The notes under the pieces were generated by a model. That model saw only the letters and a program-made list of their open reading frames with translations, had not been told where the DNA came from and did not search any database. The position numbers were made by a program, and so were the translations under genes. Below are positions 50,244 through 58,900 of a stretch of 64,000 nucleotides of DNA, one piece after another. Position 1 is the first letter of the stretch. Each line of letters begins with the position of its first letter. The DNA comes from Bacteroidota bacterium (GTDB taxonomy: Bacteria > Bacteroidota > Bacteroidia > UKL13-3), in assembly GCA_947464275.1 (NCBI GenBank), contig CANHVU010000006.1, forward strand, positions 78,748 to 142,747, in the 5' to 3' direction.

Positions 50244-51668
50244 TTGGAAAATTATATTTCATATTCTCAAATAATTGAAGCTTTAAAAAGCAAAAAAACT
50301 ACTGTTACAGCTTTAGTTGACCAATATTTACAAAATATTGATCATAAAAAACACTTAAATGCTTTTTTAGAAGTTTGGGCAGAGGAGGCTAAGGCATCTG
50401 CGCAACAAATTGATAAAAAAATTGCAGATGGCACTGCAGGAAAACTAGCAGGAATGGTAATTGGCATTAAAGATAATATTTGTTATAAAAACCATAAAGT
50501 TTCTGCTTCCTCCAAAATCATTGAAAACTTTACTTCGCTTTATTCAGCTACTGCTGTAGAACGCTTATTGGCAGAAGATGCCATAATAATTGGCAGATTA
50601 AACTGTGATGAGTTCGCAATGGGTGCATCAAACGAAAATTCAGCTTATGGAGCAGTATTAAATGATTCTGATAATACCAAAGTTTCAGGAGGTAGTTCAG
50701 GTGGATCAGCTGTGGCAGTTCAGGCGCACCTTTGTCATGCCGCACTAGGAAGTGATACAGGTGGTTCTGTTCGTCAACCTGCTTCTTTTACAGGAACATT
50801 TGGCTATAAACCAACCTATGGAACTATTTCGAGGTGGGGTCTCATTGCTTATGCCAGCAGTTTTGATATTATTGGTCCAGTAACGCAATCAGTTGAAGAT
50901 GCACAACTTTTGGTTTCAATAATGGCTGGAGCTGATGAGTATGATGCTACAGCTCTTCAAGAATCAACCAAAGATTTTAATTTTGATTTAGGCAATAAAA
51001 AATACAAAATTGCATATATTCAAGATGCTTTGGATTTAGAAGGAATTCAACCAGAGGTAAAACAAGCAACATTAGATTTAATTGAAAAATTAAGAGCTGA
51101 AGGACATTTAGTTCAAGGTATAAGTTTACCAGAACTAAGTTATGTAATTCCGGTTTATTATACTTTAACCACTGCCGAAGCTAGCAGTAATTTATCTCGT
51201 TATGCTGGCATGCATTACGGCTTACGTAGCAAAAATGCAGTTGATTTAGAAACTACTATTCGCAAATCAAGAACTGAAGGTTTTGGAGCAGAGGTAAAAC
51301 GAAGAATTATGTTAGGTACATTTGTATTAAGTTCAGGCTATTATGATGCATATTACACGAAAGCACAAAAAGTTAGAAGAATAATTGCAAATAGGACAGC
51401 AGAAATTTTTAAAGATTTTGACTTTATACTGTCTCCAACAGCACCTACTACTGCATTCAAAATTGGTGAAAAAAGTAATGACCCTGTTCAAATGTATTTA
51501 GCAGACATATTTACTGTTCATGCTAATATTGTGGGCATTCCTGCTGTTTCGTTTCCTTATGGAAAAGATAATCAAAATATGCCAATTGGCCTTCAATTGA
51601 TGGCTAATCACAATGAGGACGCTAAACTTTTATCAATGGTCAAATTTATAAGACCAAATATACTTTAA
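50244..51668 (+). CDS. gatA: Asp/Glu-tRNA amidotransferase subunit A
   Basis: GatA is the amidase subunit of GatCAB, which makes Gln-tRNA(Gln) and Asn-tRNA(Asn) by transamidation. The 474 residues carry the amidase signature: the Lys in IGIKDNICYK (about 76), GGSSGGSAVAVQAH (about 151) and DTGGSVRQPASFTGTFGYKP (about 172), giving the Ser-cisSer-Lys triad. The start is TTG at 50244, with no suitable ATG. It is alone here; gatB and gatC are elsewhere. A strong hairpin terminator follows. Confidence 0.96.
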   Translation: MENYISYSQIIEALKSKKTTVTALVDQYLQNIDHKKHLNAFLEVWAEEAKASAQQIDKKIADGTAGKLAGMVIGIKDNICYKNHKVSASSKIIENFTSLYSATAVERLLAEDAIIIGRLNCDEFAMGASNENSAYGAVLNDSDNTKVSGGSSGGSAVAVQAHLCHAALGSDTGGSVRQPASFTGTFGYKPTYGTISRWGLIAYASSFDIIGPVTQSVEDAQLLVSIMAGADEYDATALQESTKDFNFDLGNKKYKIAYIQDALDLEGIQPEVKQATLDLIEKLRAEGHLVQGISLPELSYVIPVYYTLTTAEASSNLSRYAGMHYGLRSKNAVDLETTIRKSRTEGFGAEVKRRIMLGTFVLSSGYYDAYYTKAQKVRRIIANRTAEIFKDFDFILSPTAPTTAFKIGEKSNDPVQMYLADIFTVHANIVGIPAVSFPYGKDNQNMPIGLQLMANHNEDAKLLSMVKFIRPNIL

Positions 51669-51711
51669 GGTGTTCACATCTTAATTACTTATTCTCATTT
51701 CATTTAAATTT

Positions 51712-51751
51712 TAGGCTACACTTGCATTCAATCAAGTGTAGCCTATTTTAT
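51712..51751 (+). terminator. Intrinsic terminator after gatA
   Basis: TAGGCTACACTTG (51712-51724) and CAAGTGTAGCCTA (51733-51745) form a perfect 13-bp stem with an 8-nt loop, followed by TTTTATT. Confidence 0.88.
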
Positions 51752-51765
51752 TACCTAATTATTGT

Positions 51766-53067
51766 ATGACTATAATATCAAAAAATATTACCACAAATTT
51801 GTTCAAACCGACTAAGGTATGGGCCTTTTTGCTAACTATTTTTATTCCAATTTTCAGTTTTGCTCAAGATCAATTGTATATTCAACGTTTGGCGGCTTTA
51901 CGTTCTCAAACAGAATTAATTTATAACCCAGAGGTAAAAAAACATATTGAATATTATATTCAAAATCCAGCTAAAACGCGTGATTTAATAAGTTTAAGCA
52001 AATATTATTTTCCAATTTTAGAGAAACATCTAAAATCAAAAGGATTGCCCACTGATTTAAAGTATTTGGCTGTTTCCTCTTCTGAATTAGACCCAACTTT
52101 TTCAAATTCAAATGGAGCTAGCGGTATTTGGACCATGAGTTATACCGTTTCAAAAATGTATAAACTAAAAGTTAATACCTATGTAGATGAGCGAAAAGAT
52201 ATTAATAAATCATCTATGGTATTTGCACAGCATTTTAAAGATTTATTTAGTATTTACAAACAATGGCCTCTAGTTATTGGAGCTTATGGCTGCTCACCAA
52301 TTGCTGTTAATAAATGTATTAGAATGGCCGGAAACAGCTTATACTATTGGGATATTTTTCAATATTTACCTACTAATTGCCGTGATTTATACCCACAATA
52401 TGTGGCAGCTACTTATATTTTAAATTATTATAAAGAACATGGTATCAAAGCATCCAATGTTGAACTAAATTTTGATAGTGATAGCGTTTTGGTTAATAAA
52501 TGGCTATCATTAACACAGGTATCCACTACCTTGGGAATTGAAATAGATGAATTAAGGAAGTTAAACCCAATGTTCAAAAAAGATATCATTCCAATGAGTA
52601 CTGATGGGTATTATGTAAAAATACCTAAGAATAAATCAAAATTATTTTACTTGCTCCGTGATAGTGTTTATAAGCCTATTAATACTGATGTTGCCCCAAT
52701 TATTATTCAAAAGGAAGAGCCTGCTGAAGTGCAAGATCATACCAATGTAGAAACTGATACACCTCCAGAAACTAACATAAAAAAAGGAAAAACAAGTAAA
52801 GAAAAACCACAAGAAATAGACCCATCAGAAAAGCCAAAGTTAGTTAAGGTTTTTTATGTGGTTAAGAAGGGAGATATACTAAATGACATTGCTGATTTAT
52901 TTGATTGTTCTGTTCAAGACGTAAAAAAATGGAATAAACTTAAGTCAAATAATGTACAAAGAGGAAAGAAACTGACCTTATATGTAGCAGCAAACAAAAC
53001 AGGTTATTACAAGCGTATAAATAAACTTCCCGCCAAGCAAAAGAAAAGATTAAAACGAAAAGACTAA
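51766..53067 (+). CDS. Lytic-transglycosylase-like protein with LysM, active site degenerate
   Basis: This 433-residue exported protein (signal peptide to about residue 33, FSFAQ) has an SLT/MltD-like lysozyme domain (about 80-230) and a C-terminal LysM peptidoglycan-binding repeat (about 365-412, YVVKKGDILNDIADLFDCS). The SLT fold is clear (SNGASGIWTMSYTVSKMYKL, then YVDERKDINKSS, AATYILNYYKEHGI). The motif that normally reads Y-L-P-x-x-E-S is YLAVSSSELDP here, so the catalytic Glu position is Ser105. The usual AYNCGPGNV loop is AYGCSPIAV. I infer a non-catalytic, cell-wall-binding protein; E107, two residues later, could be a displaced acid. A basic tail follows the LysM. Confidence 0.88.
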   Translation: MTIISKNITTNLFKPTKVWAFLLTIFIPIFSFAQDQLYIQRLAALRSQTELIYNPEVKKHIEYYIQNPAKTRDLISLSKYYFPILEKHLKSKGLPTDLKYLAVSSSELDPTFSNSNGASGIWTMSYTVSKMYKLKVNTYVDERKDINKSSMVFAQHFKDLFSIYKQWPLVIGAYGCSPIAVNKCIRMAGNSLYYWDIFQYLPTNCRDLYPQYVAATYILNYYKEHGIKASNVELNFDSDSVLVNKWLSLTQVSTTLGIEIDELRKLNPMFKKDIIPMSTDGYYVKIPKNKSKLFYLLRDSVYKPINTDVAPIIIQKEEPAEVQDHTNVETDTPPETNIKKGKTSKEKPQEIDPSEKPKLVKVFYVVKKGDILNDIADLFDCSVQDVKKWNKLKSNNVQRGKKLTLYVAANKTGYYKRINKLPAKQKKRLKRKD

Positions 53068-53106
53068 TTAAAAACATTAGTATCTAAAATTTTAATTAAA
53101 AACACC

Positions 53107-53137
53107 TTGTTAAGAATTATTTTTAGCAATACTTTTG
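53107..53137 (+). promoter_or_regulatory. Promoter of ndk
   Basis: TTG (53107-53109) is followed after 20 bases by TACTTTTG (53130-53137), an exact -7 box. The ATG at 53159 is 21 bases further on. The box covers an in-frame TTG at 53135, which rules that codon out as the likely start. Confidence 0.58.
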
Positions 53138-53158
53138 CCAAGCAAAAAAAAACATAAA

Positions 53159-53575
53159 ATGAGCAATATTACCTTCACCATGATAAAACCAGATGCAGTA
53201 GCTAATGGTCATATCGGAAAAATTTTAGACCAAATTACAACAGCTGGTTACCAAATTACAGCAATGAAATACATTCACTTAACAGAAAAAACAGCTGGTG
53301 AGTTTTATGCAGTTCATAGTGAGCGTCCTTTTTATAAAGATTTAGTAAGCTTTATGGTAAGCGGACCAATAGTAGCAGCAGTATTAAAAAAAGAAAATGC
53401 TGTAGCTGATTTCAGAACTTTAATAGGTGCAACTGATCCTAGTAAAGCTGAACCAGGTACTATTAGAAATTTGTATGCTAAATCAATAGATGCAAATGCT
53501 GTTCACGGTAGTGATAGTGATGAGAATGCTGCAATTGAAGCATCTTTCTTCTTTTCAAACCTAGAAAGATTTTAG
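53159..53575 (+). CDS. ndk: Nucleoside diphosphate kinase
   Basis: Ndk balances nucleoside triphosphate pools by phosphate transfer through a His intermediate. The 138-residue protein begins [20 protein letters not shown] and has the active-site His in [15 protein letters not shown] at about residue 115. [20 protein letters not shown] is typical. The in-frame TTG eight codons upstream is rejected because a promoter box overlaps it. A strong hairpin terminator follows, so ndk is monocistronic. Confidence 0.97.
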   Translation: MSNITFTMIKPDAVANGHIGKILDQITTAGYQITAMKYIHLTEKTAGEFYAVHSERPFYKDLVSFMVSGPIVAAVLKKENAVADFRTLIGATDPSKAEPGTIRNLYAKSIDANAVHGSDSDENAAIEASFFFSNLERF

Positions 53576-53598
53576 TTAAAAAAATAATCTGATAATTG

Positions 53599-53635
53599 AA
53601 AGCGACTTAATTTTTAAAATTAGGTCGCTTTTTTA
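53599..53635 (+). terminator. Intrinsic terminator after ndk
   Basis: AAAGCGAC (53599-53606) pairs with GTCGCTTT (53624-53631); the stem continues through TAATTTT/AAAATTA after a T-G wobble, and T residues follow. Confidence 0.88.
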
Positions 53636-53806
53636 TTTCAAGTCCAAAATTCATTTATTTTAGATTGCTTACATCAAAAATATTTTGATCAAATATTCAA
53701 AAAAATCAGCCTTAAATATTACTTTTGGTCTATACAAATTTAATATTGCAAGTAAATTAATTCTTGGCTCATAATTTGTACTACTCAAAATATAAAAATA
53801 ATTACC

Positions 53807-54613
53807 ATGAAACAATTAAGTTTTATTTCATTACTATTTCTGTTTTCATTTACCTTACAGAAAAACAGCCAACAGCCAATACTAGATGATGTATTAACAA
53901 AAATGAAAAAGGTAAATTCTGCTTTTACTTACGGAGAGAAACTAACATATAGGGTTCATTACGGCCCACTTGACGGTGGAAAAGCATACTTTAGTGTAGA
54001 TGCAAACCCGCAAATAATTAATAATCGTAACACATACTATGTTAAGGTGAATGGTAAATCAGCTGGTTTGGTAGATATGATGTTTAAAGTAAAAGACGAA
54101 TTTGAAAGTTATATAGACCAAGAAGCATTGGTGCCATTAAAGGCCACTAAAAAAATAAAAGAAGGTAAATACACAGATAGTGACTTCATAATTTTTGATC
54201 ATGCAGCCAAAACTGCATCAGGAAGAAGAGGGAAAACCGAAATACTAGCTAATACTCAAGATATTATAAGCGCAATTTATTATGCAAGAAGTTTGGATAT
54301 GACAAGTGCAAAACAAGGAGACGTTTTTCCAGTTCCTTTTTACTTGGATGGTAAAACCTATGAACTACGTTTTAAATTTGAAAAAAGAGAAATCCTAAAA
54401 ACAGATATGGGTACCTTTAAAACAATTAAAGTAAAGCCTCAACTTATAGAAGGCAGGGTCTTTAAGGACAACGAAGCACTTACACTATGGGTAACTGATG
54501 ATGACAATAAAATTCCAATTAGGGTTGAAAGTGACATTTTCGTTGGGAGCGTTAAAGTTGACATTGCAGAAATGAGTGGAATTAGAAATCCATTGACATC
54601 CAAAATTAATTAA
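53807..54613 (+). CDS. DUF3108 domain protein, exported
   Basis: This 268-residue exported protein has a signal peptide of about 18 residues. The DUF3108 fold is recognised by GEKLTYRVHYGPLDGGKAYF (about 44), FKVKDEFESYIDQEALVP (about 97), FPVPFYLDGKTYELRFKFEK (about 179) and ALTLWVTDDDNKIPIRVESD (about 224). The fold resembles the LolA/LppX lipid-carrier shape, and no role has been established in Bacteroidota. It ends at a bidirectional terminator shared with the convergent T9SS gene. Confidence 0.88.
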   Translation: MKQLSFISLLFLFSFTLQKNSQQPILDDVLTKMKKVNSAFTYGEKLTYRVHYGPLDGGKAYFSVDANPQIINNRNTYYVKVNGKSAGLVDMMFKVKDEFESYIDQEALVPLKATKKIKEGKYTDSDFIIFDHAAKTASGRRGKTEILANTQDIISAIYYARSLDMTSAKQGDVFPVPFYLDGKTYELRFKFEKREILKTDMGTFKTIKVKPQLIEGRVFKDNEALTLWVTDDDNKIPIRVESDIFVGSVKVDIAEMSGIRNPLTSKIN

Positions 54614-54630
54614 AGCAAGATTACCGAAAT

Positions 54631-54675
54631 AAAAAAAGAGGCTGTTTTCAATATAGAAAAACAGCCTCTTTTTTT
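54631..54675. terminator. Bidirectional intrinsic terminator
   Basis: A perfect 18-bp stem (54631-54648 with 54658-54675, core GAGGCTGTTTT/AAAACAGCCTC) has A runs on its left arm and T runs on its right, so it works on both strands. It lies between the convergent DUF3108 and T9SS genes. Confidence 0.92.
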
Positions 54676-54701
54676 AATATTTAATGGTTATTTTGAAACT
54701 C

Positions 54702-55802
54702 TTATTTCTGTATAATAATTTTCTTACTTACGGTTGAATTATTTGTTTTTAGTAGGATAAAATAAACTCCTGAGTTTAAATTATTTGTATTTACCAATAA
54801 GTTTTGAGCACCTGCATTCAATTCAGTATTTAGTAATTGAATATTTTCCTTAGCATCAAGACTAACTGTAGTTACTTGCACTTTAGATTTCTCTAGCAAA
54901 TTCAAATCAATTGATAATCTATCAGTTGCTGGATTTGGATAAACCGAATTGATGGTTAAGGCTTTTACAGAATTAACCGATGTAGGATTATTGGCGGTTT
55001 TAAAGGTGTTTATAGCACCAAAGGTTGAATCGCCAGTGTTCCATGCACATGCCTTAAACAGGTATGTTGTACCTGAATTTAAGTTAGCTATTGTTTGAGA
55101 AAGATTTGTATTAGTTGAACCAGAAACAGTGTTTGGATTAGCTAGCACCAAGGTCCAATTAATTGCTGAAGAATCCTTATAAAGAAATGAAGCATTATAA
55201 GTTTTTCCATTTGCATTGATATTAGCACTTAAATTAACAGAAGTATTGCTTAATGAAGCAACCGTGGTAGCTGATACAGTTGGTGTTGTAATAGTAGAAG
55301 TTTGCTCATTTACAGTTAAAACTTGTTTAGTAGTATTCAATTTCCCATTTACGAATGCTCCATAAAAATTAACAGCACCACTACCAGCAGCAGGAGCAGT
55401 CCAAGTAAAGGTCCAAGTTCCAGGGTTTGTTGATTTAGCTGAAGTATGCGTTATGTACTTAGTTCCTACAATTTTACTTCCACTTCCAGCAGTTAATGTG
55501 CCCATCAATACTCCTGAACCATTTTGAGGCGAAACTTGAAAACCTTTTCTTGCAGTGGTTCCAGAAACTGAAACTGTAACGGTATAATTTGTTCCAGGCA
55601 CATAACCCGCGGCTGGCACATTGCTAGTTAATACATTAGAGACCGTATTAGCGGTTCCGCCATGGCAATTTACACATGTTTGACCATCGGCAGGAGAGCC
55701 ACTGTAACCTGCGGGAGAGCCATTAGGTTCTGATATTAATTGATTATAGCCTATAAAAAATACGGCTAAGGCAAAAGTTGAAAGTATAGTTTTCTTTTTC
55801 AT
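54702..55802 (-). CDS. T9SS-secreted choice-of-anchor V (Reeler-like) protein with a haem-binding motif
   Basis: This 366-residue exported protein has a signal segment (about 1-22), then GQTCVNCHGG at about residue 39, a CxxCH haem c site. A Reeler-type (choice-of-anchor V) domain follows (about 60-165, with YTVTVSVSGTTARKGFQVSP and GTWTFTWTAPAAGSGAVNFY), then a fibronectin type III-like domain (about 175-270) and a type IX sorting tail (about 285-366, VYPNPATDRLSIDL to KKIIIQK). The CxxCH plus Reeler order is a known Bacteroidota arrangement with no assigned function; surface electron transfer is possible. It shares a bidirectional terminator with the DUF3108 gene. An inverted repeat GGCGTAA/TTACGCC lies just upstream of the ATG. 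Confidence 0.87.
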   Translation of the reverse strand: MKKKTILSTFALAVFFIGYNQLISEPNGSPAGYSGSPADGQTCVNCHGGTANTVSNVLTSNVPAAGYVPGTNYTVTVSVSGTTARKGFQVSPQNGSGVLMGTLTAGSGSKIVGTKYITHTSAKSTNPGTWTFTWTAPAAGSGAVNFYGAFVNGKLNTTKQVLTVNEQTSTITTPTVSATTVASLSNTSVNLSANINANGKTYNASFLYKDSSAINWTLVLANPNTVSGSTNTNLSQTIANLNSGTTYLFKACAWNTGDSTFGAINTFKTANNPTSVNSVKALTINSVYPNPATDRLSIDLNLLEKSKVQVTTVSLDAKENIQLLNTELNAGAQNLLVNTNNLNSGVYFILLKTNNSTVSKKIIIQK

Positions 55803-55902
55803 TAATGTTATTTATTGGGCGTAATTTAATCATTTATCTTACGCCATTACCGAACATGCGAAAAATTAACAAATAAATTAAGTATTTTTAAGTTAAATAA
55901 AA

Positions 55903-58900
55903 TTAAAACTCAACAGGCCATGAGAAATAGAACCTAGCACCTTGACCTTTTTCAGAATCAATCCAAACTTTACCCCCTTTGTCTTCTACAATTTTTTTAA
56001 CAATAGCTAATCCTACACCAGTGCTTTCATATGTATCTCTCGATTGAAGGGTTTGGAAAATAACAAACACTTTTTCGTGGAATTGTTTTTCAATTCCTTC
56101 TCCATTATCGGCCACACAAAACTCATACATACCTTTGTTTATGGTATAACTAACCTCTATAACTGGGTTTGGATTGTTATTGTATTTTATTCCATTACTA
56201 ATATAATTGGTAAAAATTTGTTCAAACGAAATACGCTCGGCAGTAACTTTTGGTAAATTATCAGGTATAATTATTTTTATATTTTCAGCTGGGCTCAAGG
56301 ATTCAACCAACTCATCTAACATAGGTTTTAACTCAAAAGTGGCCGACTCTTGTTTAATACGTCCTGCACGTGAGTACTCCAAAATACCATTAATTAAAAG
56401 TTCCATGCGCTTTACCCTTCCGCGCATCATATCAAAACTTGCTTTAATTTCACCCTCTATTTGATCGCCTAAATCTTCTTCAATCCAAAGAGAAAGATTA
56501 TTGATACCGCGTAATGGAGCTTTTAAATCGTGTGATACAATGTATGCAAATTGATCTAATTCTCGGTTTTTTTGTTCTAGTTCTACAGCATATTCTTTAA
56601 GCTGGCGCTCTGCTTCTTTTTCTTTGGTAATATCTTGAAAAATACCTCTTATACCTTTTACTTTTTCGTTTTCAATAACAGGTACACCTTTTGTCCTAAT
56701 TTCTACAATATTGCCTTTGGCAGTTTTTATTTTTGCTTCTAATTCAAATTCTTCTAAATTATCGATAGCTGCTTTAAATTTCTCCACTACTAAAGCTCTT
56801 GTATCATCTGTATAAAAATCGTATGAGGTGGCAATAGTTGGAACATAATCTAAAGGAAGTTCATGTATATTATACATTTCGCTGGTCCATGTAATACTGC
56901 GTTTCTCCCTATCAATTTCCCAACCTCCTACTCTAGCTATATGCTGCGCTTCTTCAAGTTCGCGCTGCGCTTTTAATATTTTAAATTCGGCTAGTTTAGT
57001 TTCAGTTATATCGAAATTAACGCCAATCATACGCCTGGCAGTTCCATCTTCATTTCTAAATGTTTTTGAAAAAGCAGCTATGTATTTTACATTCCCATTT
57101 CTATCTAATATTCTAAAATTATCAATATAATCATCAGGACCAGCAAGTGCTTTAGCCACACCTTCATTTACTTTCTCTTTATCTTCAGGATGAAGCGTTT
57201 TTTCAAATGCATCGTAATGACCATTAAAATCTTTAGGATCCACATCAAAAACTTTGTACATTGAATCGTCCCAAATCAATACATTACTTTGGAGGTTCCA
57301 ATCCCAAATACCCAAATTGGCCGAATTAATGGCAAGTGATAAGCGCTCTTCACTTTCTTGCAATTTTAGTTCTGATAATTTCCTATCAGTAATATCAAGT
57401 CCAAATCCAATTACATTGATTACATTCCCAAGTTCATTGATAACTGGGAACATACGCCTCAGCATCCAATTTTTTTTGCCATTTTCTTGTAAAACGGATT
57501 CTTCAAACTCAAATTGTTTTTTACCTTTAACTACATCATTAAATAACAACCTACGCTTATCAGCTATTTCAATTGGCCTATTTCTGTATTCACAGTATTG
57601 GTAATCATCTTTACCTATCATCCATTGCCTTAATTCTGGGTTTTTAATGCTTAATGGATTTATAAATAAATAATTATGGTCTTTATCAAATACCACCAAA
57701 TCAGCAGGAATTTCATTCAATATTTTTTCGTAAAATTCTTTAAGATTTTGCACCTCTTCTTGCGCTTTCTTTCGCTCAGTAATATCGCGTGAGTTAATTA
57801 CTATTCCATTTATACCTTGCACATCAAGCAAATTATTGCCAATGGCTTCAATATAAACCCAGCTGCCATTTTTGTGTTTAAATCTAAACTCAACTGCATC
57901 TGAAACTCCCCCTCTTTCTAAACCTAATTGAAACTCATTTTGAACTATTCCAAAATCGTCAGGGTGCACAAATTCAAATATATTATGGCCTATAACTTCA
58001 TTTTCTTCATAACCGAATATTCTAAAAAACGATGGACTTTCATAAACCGTAACACCATCAGGTTTTAAAATGGTAATAATATCGCTTGAATTTTGAGCTA
58101 ATGACCTAAATCTGGTTTCGCTTTCCTGTAATTTGGCTTCAATCAATTTCCTTTCGGTAATATCTAGCGCAAAACCTACTAAACCATCCTCTTGGGTAAT
58201 ATCTTTAAATGTAAAATTATCAAAGAACCAATGACCATTGGCATCATTACCTTCCATAATGCTATAATTAGGTTCAAGCGATTTTAAAGCATGTTGAAAT
58301 TGTTTGTTAACTTCTGGGTAATCCTTTTCATTAAATACATCAAACACATTTTGACCTAAAAGTTGACCATCAACCATACCCAAGCGTTTAGTTCCAGCAC
58401 CTTGCAATTGAGTAAAAATTCCATCCTTATTTAAACGGAATAATACCGAAGGCATTTCGGTTAAAATTGCATTTAATATTTGGCTTTTATCTAAAATCTC
58501 CTTTTGTTGTAATTTTCTTTCAGTAATATCTCTTACAGCAGCTACTATTAATTCGTTACCATCTACATTTATGTATTTAACACTAGCTTCAACAGGATAC
58601 TCACTGCCATCCTTTCTAATATTAATACCTTCAATTAACAGCTCCCCTTTTTCTTTTACCTCATTAAAATGTTCGCGCCACTCATTTACAGTTGGAAAAA
58701 GTTTTTCCATTTGCATTACAGTAGAGCCAATCATTTCTTCACGAGTTTTACTTAAAACTTTAGCCCTACTTTCATTTACATAAATCATTTTACCATCGTA
58801 ATCAGCAACCGAAATGGCATCGCTAATTTGCTCTGTAATTTTATTTAATAAATAAATTTCATTTTGCTGCTGTCTAATTTCGCTAATATCGGTAATAACT

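Noticed and set aside
53135..53158. TTG start for ndk eight codons upstream
   Set aside because: The TTG lies inside an exact -7 promoter box, and Ndk proteins begin at the chosen ATG.
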